This document shows, piece after piece, positions 57,153 to 64,000 of a stretch of 64,000 nt of DNA (within the stretch, counting starts at the first letter, position 1; each line of letters begins with the position of its first letter). The notes under the pieces were generated by a model. That model made no database searches and was not told the DNA's origin. It was given only the letters and a program-made list of their open reading frames with translations. The position numbers and the translations under genes are program-made. This DNA comes from Polytrichum commune (taxonomy: Eukaryota; Streptophyta; Polytrichopsida; Polytrichales; Polytrichaceae): NCBI GenBank assembly GCA_950295325.1, contig OX485806.1, forward strand, positions 12,896,001-12,960,000. The letters run 5' to 3'.

Positions 57153-58916
57153 TCCGGCCCAAAAGCACGCCTTAGCTAGAAATGCACCCAGTTTCTCCTC
57201 GTTGGTGGGCTTAGGGGGCAGTTTGCGGGCCTCACGTGTAGATGCAGAGGAGTTTAAATATTCCAACCATTTAACCTTAGAAGCGGCCGATGCTTTTGCA
57301 GTAACGATCAACTGCAATTTCTCCATATTGAGCTCGGGTGTAATTGAGTTAAGACTATAGTGACGTCCAATTTGTGAAACATATAGCTATTTATTAGAAT
57401 CTCAGGGGTCATTAAAGAACATGAAGATTGAAAAATATGCTTGTAAAGTAGAGTTTATACCTCTCGAAGCCATCCATCCGTCAAGTCCGGGTTTGCCAGA
57501 GCAACTAGTTTCAACATTTTCTTATGAAGTGCCTTGGCTCTTTTCTTTGTAGCAACTTTCATAGCAGTTGCTTTTTCAGCGGCGGACACTTCTACATCTG
57601 ATTGCTCCACAAGTTGTCGAACACCCTCATCTGCAGCAAGTCCAAGTTCATGCTGCACAGGGGTAGACTTAGTTAGTCATCCAAGTATACTGTAACCTAG
57701 GTGATCATTTGATTTTAGATAATGACAATATATTAGTGATTAAAACAATGCAGTACATATTATAGAGATCATACCCGGAAGATGAAGTTCGTGAATACTT
57801 GAAGATTCAATGTGTACCAAGTTTTTTTGGCATTTTGAGTTCTCTTGCACCTCTTCATCTCTGATGGAGTCAATATGTCTTGATAATGTTCGATTGGCAT
57901 AAGACCATACTTTTGAATCCTAAAAAGGGTGTGAACAAAGTTGGTCTTGACGTGAGAGTCTTCAGTATGCCTGCAATTATCAATCAAAAAGGGCGGATTA
58001 GCACATGACATTAATGGTATAACAAGAAGTATTTTACATAGAAAGAAATACAAATTAATTAACAAAACTTACTTGTTGATGTTATGCATCACTTGCATAA
58101 CAACCCCAACTTTGCCTTTTGTGTCAAGTAGGATGCTATCCACCATATAATGCCAGGCCTCATCTGTTTTGTGAAGTCTTTCAATATGATTTAACCATGC
58201 CTTACGCCTATGGTTACCGTCACATACAAAGAACATCAAATCCTTGAAACCGGCTAACTCCGGAACAGACTGAAGATAGGAATTGAATTCTTCATTTTTT
58301 GAATTCCAAATGGGACCCCAGGATGCCTTATCAGCTTCAGACACCTCCTGTGTTTTGCCTTCTTCATCTGTTAATGTCACATAAAAAACTAAGGAGCCCT
58401 CTCTATACCCATGGACAAACTCCTGCTCCAATTTATCAAGATCAGTTGAGAGTGTTGGCCTCACCATAGGCATGGCAAGCATTCTACATAAAGGAATATT
58501 GAACCTCGATGAACTGAAAGTTTGACTCTCAATTGAGAGATCATGGCCACGGAATTCAATTTCTGACGGGATCTAAGTTCATCTTCATCCCCGTCAAACG
58601 TATCCTTATCTCCAAGCCCATCTTCATCCTCATCCTGACCTTCATCAGAACTGTCAAGATCAATTGCAGTCTCTCTTGAAGCTTGAGTCGCTGCCGGTGA
58701 AGCCGGTGCCGGTGAGTCCTAGGGGGTGGGGCACTCGACCTACAAAACACAGGTATGTATTTAAGACATAAAGCTGCATGGCATAAGGTACAACTAATTC
58801 ACACATTATTTAACTACATGAGTACTTACCTCTTCCCCAACATTCTGCTCATCATGGTCCATGATGCCTTCAATAGCATTTGAAACGTAAGTTTCAAGAT
58901 CGGTAGCTCCCAAACT
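57153..58916 (-). pseudogene. Multi-exon gene with a DGNHR motif, embedded in satellite introns
   Basis: Exons on - by splice signals: 58916-58830 (acceptor CCGCAG, donor GAG/GTAAGT), 58739-about 58570, about 58570-58071, 57970-57775, 57652-57461, 57354-57153 (donor GTGAGT). Exon 2 is acidic (DLDSSDEGQDEDEDGLGD) and has a TAG after PTP. A frame change follows near 58570. Exon 3 holds the core: FVHGYREGSLVFYVTLTDEE, KASWGPIWNSKNEEF, and LMFFVCDGNHRRKAWLNHI, then DSILLDTKGKVG. The DGNHR motif after a hydrophobic strand recalls ParB/sulfiredoxin-like and DGQHR folds; that link is an inference. Later exons are Lys/Ala-rich helices. Both outer introns run into satellite DNA, and neither gene end is visible. 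Confidence 0.6.
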
Positions 58917-58920
58917 CTGC

Positions 58921-61900
58921 GGAAAATCCAATGCTTAATTTTCCAATTTTGATGTCAGGCCTAATCACAGCCTTCCCAACAACCAACCCAAACTAAACTC
59001 AAAGTCAAATAATATGTTTTGGCGTAATCAACATCTTGGCATATAAACTAAATTCACACTCAAATCAGATTTCAGGCCTAATTACAATCCAATAATCATT
59101 TAACCAACAATGAAATTTCAGATTTCAACTCTAAGCACATTATAACCAACATCCAATTCAAATTCACTTCACAATTAAGGTTGATTTCTGGCCTAACTAA
59201 AACCTTACCAACATCCTAACCCAACTGATCTCACACATAATTCAGCCAACGAGACACCCTTGTCTAGGGTGTCTCGGGACCGAGACACACTATTTTGAAC
59301 AAATGTGACTTTCAAAAATTTGATTTCAGGCCTTATATCAGCGTTGCCACCTTCACACTTAAATCAGATTTCAGGCCTAATCACATTAATACCAACATCA
59401 GATTCAAACTCACTTCACACTTAAGGTTGATTTCAGGACTAACAAAAACCTTACCAACATCCTAACCCAACTGATTTCAAACATAGTTCAACCCAGTTAA
59501 GACCTTCTCTAGGGTCTCTGGGGACCGAGACACACTATTTTGAACAATTCAGATTTCAGGCCTACACACAACCTATGCAACATACAACCCAAACTCACTT
59601 CACACTTAAATCAGATTTATGCCTAATCACAACCTTATCGACTTCTAACCCAATTGATTTCACACTTAAGTCAGCACACTTAATACCCTTCTCAAGGGTG
59701 TCTCGGGACCGAGACACACTATTTTGAATAAAGCTAACATTAAGAGATTTGATTTCAATCCTTATATGAGGCTTACCAACTTCACACTTAAATCAGATTC
59801 AGGCCTAGTCACAACCTAAGCAACATATAACCCAAACTCACTTCACACTTAAATCAGATTCAGGCCTAATCACAACCTAAGCAACTTCTAACCCAATTGA
59901 TTTCACGCTGAATTCAGGCCACTGAAGACCCTTGCCTCGGGTGTCTCGGGACCGAGACACACTATTTTGAATAAAGCTAACATGAAGAGATTTTATTTCA
60001 GGCCTTATATGAGCCTTGCCAACTTCACACTTAAATCAGATTCAAGCCTAATCACAACCTAAGCTACATATAACCCAAACTCACTTCACACTTATATCAG
60101 ATTCAGGCATCATCACAACCTTATCAACTTCTAACCCAATTGATTTCACACTTAAGTCAGCCCACTTAATACCCCCTTGTCTAGGGTGTCTTGGGACCGA
60201 GACACACTATTTTGAACAAATGTGACTTTCAAAAATTTGATTTTAGGCCTTATATCGGCTTTACCAAGTTCACACTTAAATTAGATTTTAGGCCTAATCA
60301 CATTATTACCAACATCATATTCAAACTCAATTCACACTTAAGGTTGATTTCAGGCCTAACAAAAACCATACCAAGGGCCTAACCCAACTGATTTCAAACA
60401 TAGTTCAACCCAGTTAAGACTTTCTCTAGGGTCTCTCGGGGCCGAGAAACACTATTATGAACAACTCAGATTTCAGGCCTACACACAACCTATGCAACAT
60501 ATAACCCAAACTCACTTCACACTTAAATCAGATTCAAGCCTAATCACAACCTAAGCTACATATATCCCAAGCTCACTTCACACTTAAATCAGATTCAGGC
60601 CTAATCACAACCTTATCGACTTCTAACCCAATCGATTTCACACTTAATTCAGCCCACTTAATACCCTTGTCTAGGGTGTCTCGGGACCGAGACACACTAT
60701 TTTGAACAAATGTGACTTTCAAAAATTTGATTTCAGGCATTATATCAGCTTTACCTACTTCAAACTTAAATCAGATTTTAGGCTTAATCACAACCTAAGC
60801 TACATATAACGCAAGCTCACTTCATACTTAAATCAGATTCAGGCCTCATCACAACCTTATCAACTTTTAACCCAATTGATTTCACACTTAAGTCATCCCA
60901 CTTAATACCCTTGTCTAGGGTGTCTCGGCACCGAGAGACACTATTTTGAACAAATGTGACTTTCAAAAATTTGATTTCAGGCCTTATATCGGATTTACCA
61001 ACTTGACACTTAAATCAGATTTTAGGCCTAATCACATTATTACCAACATTAGATTCCAACTCAATTCAAACTTAAGGTTGAATTCAGGCCTAACAAAAAC
61101 CTTACCAACATCCTAACCCAACTGACTACAAATATTGTTCAACCCAGTTAAGACCTTCTCTAGGGTCTCTCGGGGCCGAGACACACTATTTTGAACAATT
61201 CAGATTTCAGGCCTACACACAACCTATGCAACATACAACCCAAACTCACTTCACACTTAAATCATATTCAAGCCTAATCACAACCTAAGCAACATATATC
61301 CCAACCTCACTTCACACTTAAATCAGATTCAGGCCTATTCACAACCTTATCGACTTCTAACCCAATCGATTTCACACTTAAGTCAGCCCACTTAATACCC
61401 TTCTCAAGGGTGTCTCGGGACCAAGACACACTATTTTGAACAAACCTAACATTAAGAGATTTGATTTTAGGCCTTATATGAGCTTTACCAACTTGACACT
61501 TAAATCAGATTCAGGCCTAATCACAACCTAAGCTACATATAACCCAAACTCATCTTCACACTTAAATCAGATTCAGGCCTCATCACAACGTTATCAACTT
61601 CTAACCCAATTGATTTCACACTGAATTCAGCCCATTGAAGACCCTTGCCTCGGGTGTCTCGGGACCGAGACACACTTTTTTGAACAAAGCTAACTTTAAG
61701 AGATTTGATTTCAGGCCTTATATGAGCCTTACCAACTTCACACATAAATCAGATTGAGGCCTAATCACAACATACGCAATATATAACCCAAACTCACTTC
61801 ACACTTAAATCGGATTCAGGCCTAATCACAACCTCAGCAACTTCTAACCCAATTGATTTCACACTTAAGACAACCCACTTAATACCCTTCTCTAGGGTGT

Positions 61901-63340
61901 CTCGGGACCGAGACACAGTATTTTGAACAAATGTGACTTTCAAAAATTTGATTTCAGGCCTTATATCTGCTTTACCAACTTCAAATTTAAATCAGATTTT
62001 AGGCCTAATCACAACCTAAGCTACATATAACCCAAACTCACTTCACACTAAAATTAGATTCAGGCCTAATCACAACCTTATCAACATACAAGCCAAACTC
62101 ACTTCACACTTAAATCATATTCAAGCCTAATCACAGCCTAAGCAACATATAACCCAACCTCACTTCACACTTAAAACAGATTCAGGCCTAATCACAACCA
62201 TTTCGACTTCTAACCCAATTGATTTCACACTTAAGTCAGCCCACTTAATACCCTTCTCAAGGGTGTCTCGGGACCGAGACACACTATTTTGAACAAAGCT
62301 AACATGAAGAGATTTGATTTCAAGCCTTATATGAGCCTTGCCAAATTCACACTTAAATCAGATTTCAGGCCTAATCACAACCTAAGAAACATATAACCCA
62401 AACTCACTTCACACTTAAATCAGATTCAGGCCTCATCACAACGTTATCAACTTCTAACCCAATTGATTTCACACTGAATTCAACCCAATGAAGACCCTTG
62501 CCTCAGGTGTCTCGGGACCGAGACACACTATTTTGAACAAAGCTAACTTTAAGAGATTTGATTTCAGGCCTTATATGAGCCTTAACAACTTCAAACTTAA
62601 ATCAGATTTCAGGCCTAATCACAACCTAAGCAACATCTAACCCAAACTCACTTCACACTTAAATCAGATTCAGGCCTCATCACAACGTCATCAACTTCTA
62701 ACCCAATTGATTTCACACTGAATTCAGCCCAATGAAGACCCTTGCCTCGGGTGTCTCGGGACCGAGACATACTTTTTTGAACAAAGCTAACTTTAAGAGA
62801 TTTGATTTCAGGCCTTATATGAGCCTTACCAACTTCACACATAAATCAGATTCAGGCCTAATCACAACATACGCAACATATAACCCAAACTGTCTTCACA
62901 CTTAAATCAGATTCAGGCCTAATCACAACCTCAGCAACTTCCAACCCAATTGATTTCACACTTAAGTCAGCCCACTTAATACCCTTGTATAGGGTGTCTC
63001 AGGACCGAGACACACTATTTTGAACAAATGTGACTTTCAAAAATTTGATTTCAGGCCTTATATCTGCTTTACCAACTTCAAACTTAAATCAGATTTTAGG
63101 CCTACTCACAACCTAAGCTACATATAACCCAAACTCACTTCACACTTAAATCAGATTCAGGCCTAATCACAACCTTATTAACATACAAGCCAAACTCACT
63201 TCACACTTAAATCAGATTCAAGCCTAATCACAACCTAAGCAACATATAAACCAACCTCACTTCACACTTAAAACAGATTCAGGCCTAATCACAACCATTT
63301 CGACTTCTAACCCAATTGATTTCACACTTAAGTCAGCCCA
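58921..63340 (+). repeat. Satellite array, right block (245-bp higher-order units)
   Basis: Same monomers and orientation as the left block. Palindrome boxes at about 59270, 59512, 59699, 59939, 60186, 60431, 60677, 60917, 61163, 61409, 61656, 61897, 62264, 62508, 62751 and 62993. Most spacings are 240-247 (four monomers), with one of 187 (three) and one of 367 (six). The array is cut at 63340 by a family B LTR. Confidence 0.92.
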
Positions 63341-64000
63341 TGTGAACCCTTTGAGTGGTCCACCACTCTGCGGGATCACTTTTAGTTAGAATGTTAGCAT
63401 TAAAAGTTAGAATTGATAGGGAATTTAGGGAAAATTAGTTCATTTAGCATTTAGCCTAGAAGAAGGAAGGTCAAAATGAAACTAAGTAGTGCTAGAAGAT
63501 AGCAAAGTAGAAAAAATATGCTTGCTAGTAAAAACAACTAGCTAAGCAAATATTAGTAGATGCTAGTTATTAAGCAAATATTAGTAGATGCTAGTTATTA
63601 AGCAAATGTTAGTAGATGCTAGCTAAGCAAGTGTTAGTTTATTAGTTAGTGTGAGGCACACAAGACTATTGGAGGTGTTTTACGTAAGAAGATAAAATCG
63701 GCGTGAAGAATTTTGAAGAAAAAAAGAAAGAGAGCAAGGGGGATACTTGCCCACTTGCCCCCTTGCCAACTCGATGGCGGAAAAATTAGAAAGATTTCTA
63801 AAGGTTTTTTGTCGGAGCCACCTCGGCGAGAGGGTGGCAACCTCAACCGGGAAAACCCCCGAGCCAAAATTTCGGGAAAGGGTTTGAAAAATGGATCCGG
63901 TGGAGGAGGGGTCCAACCCTTTTGTGAGAGGGTTTAAAAACCCCTCCTTCCACCTTGTAGCTCTCTCTCTTTCTCTAGTTTTTGGGCGAAGCCCTGCTTC
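63341..64000 (+). mobile_element. Family B LTR, copy 3, cut by window end
   Basis: Starts TGTGAACCCTTTGAGTGG within a satellite monomer and is identical by eye to 46171-46830 for all 660 visible bases, including the extra 28-bp unit that copy 1 lacks. Left flank is GCCCA, the same five bases that precede copy 2. The 3' end lies outside the window. Confidence 0.85.

Noticed and set aside
55100-63340. Regularly spaced palindromes as a CRISPR-like array
   Set aside because: Monomers are contiguous and homologous over their whole length, with no unique spacers and no cas genes; the genome is eukaryotic.
49038-63340. Internal region of a single intact LTR retrotransposon between the two family B LTRs
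   Set aside because: No PBS after 49037, no PPT before 63341, no retroelement genes between; kept only as an open question in the findings.
1-64000. tRNA, rRNA or other structural RNA genes
   Set aside because: None recognised by eye; the only tRNA-related sequences are retroelement primer sites.

Overview
The window is nuclear DNA from a land plant with a large, repeat-filled genome. The evidence is Ty3/gypsy polyproteins with CCHC zinc knuckles, a chromodomain-carrying integrase, an initiator-Met-tRNA primer site, 5-bp target-site duplications (TSDs) and GT-AG introns in two degraded host-like genes. The species cannot be read from the sequence; nothing is bacterial. I see no clearly intact host gene: nearly everything is transposable-element or satellite DNA, much of it nested.

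Four LTR families recur. Family A (sense ends TGTGAGCCC...GGCCTCACA) is tied to the gag-protease-RT ORF at 8956-12876. Family B (TGTGAACCC...GTACCACA) has three copies. Family C (TGTCGCGCACC...GGTTGCGACA) is a chromovirus. Family D (TGTGGG...CCCACA) is a non-autonomous element with its own long ORF.

Layout: 1-992 gag remnant; 2269-4385 family B solo LTR (TSD GCATG); 5316-8173 family D element (TSD ACTGG) inside an older LTR; 8956-12876 truncated gag-pol (- strand) with its 5' LTR at 13773-15491; an integrase fragment; then a second family A LTR in opposite orientation (16219-18002); a G-rich minisatellite; 18.9-30.25 kb AT-rich noncoding DNA holding a 954-bp TIR element and a degenerate 150-bp tandem repeat; 30261-32326 and 44877-46170 two parts of a second family D copy, probably split by 12.5 kb of nested insertions (family A LTR piece, transposase-like gene fragment, inverted family C LTRs, the chromovirus and its tandem LTR array); 46171-49037 family B LTR; 49038-54305 a multi-exon methyltransferase-like pseudogene hit by two solo LTRs inside exons; 55.1-63.34 kb a satellite built of about 61-bp monomers in about 245-bp higher-order units, surrounding a second multi-exon pseudogene (- strand, 57153-58916); 63341-64000 a third family B LTR, identical by eye to the copy at 46171.

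The genes do not form a pathway. The main interest is the record of events: TSD-proven solo LTRs, LTR-in-LTR insertion followed by unequal crossing-over, inverted LTR pairs, a fourfold duplication inside the RT-RNase H region, and a palindrome-bearing higher-order satellite that appears to have grown in introns. All readings were made by eye; no alignment or database search was run.
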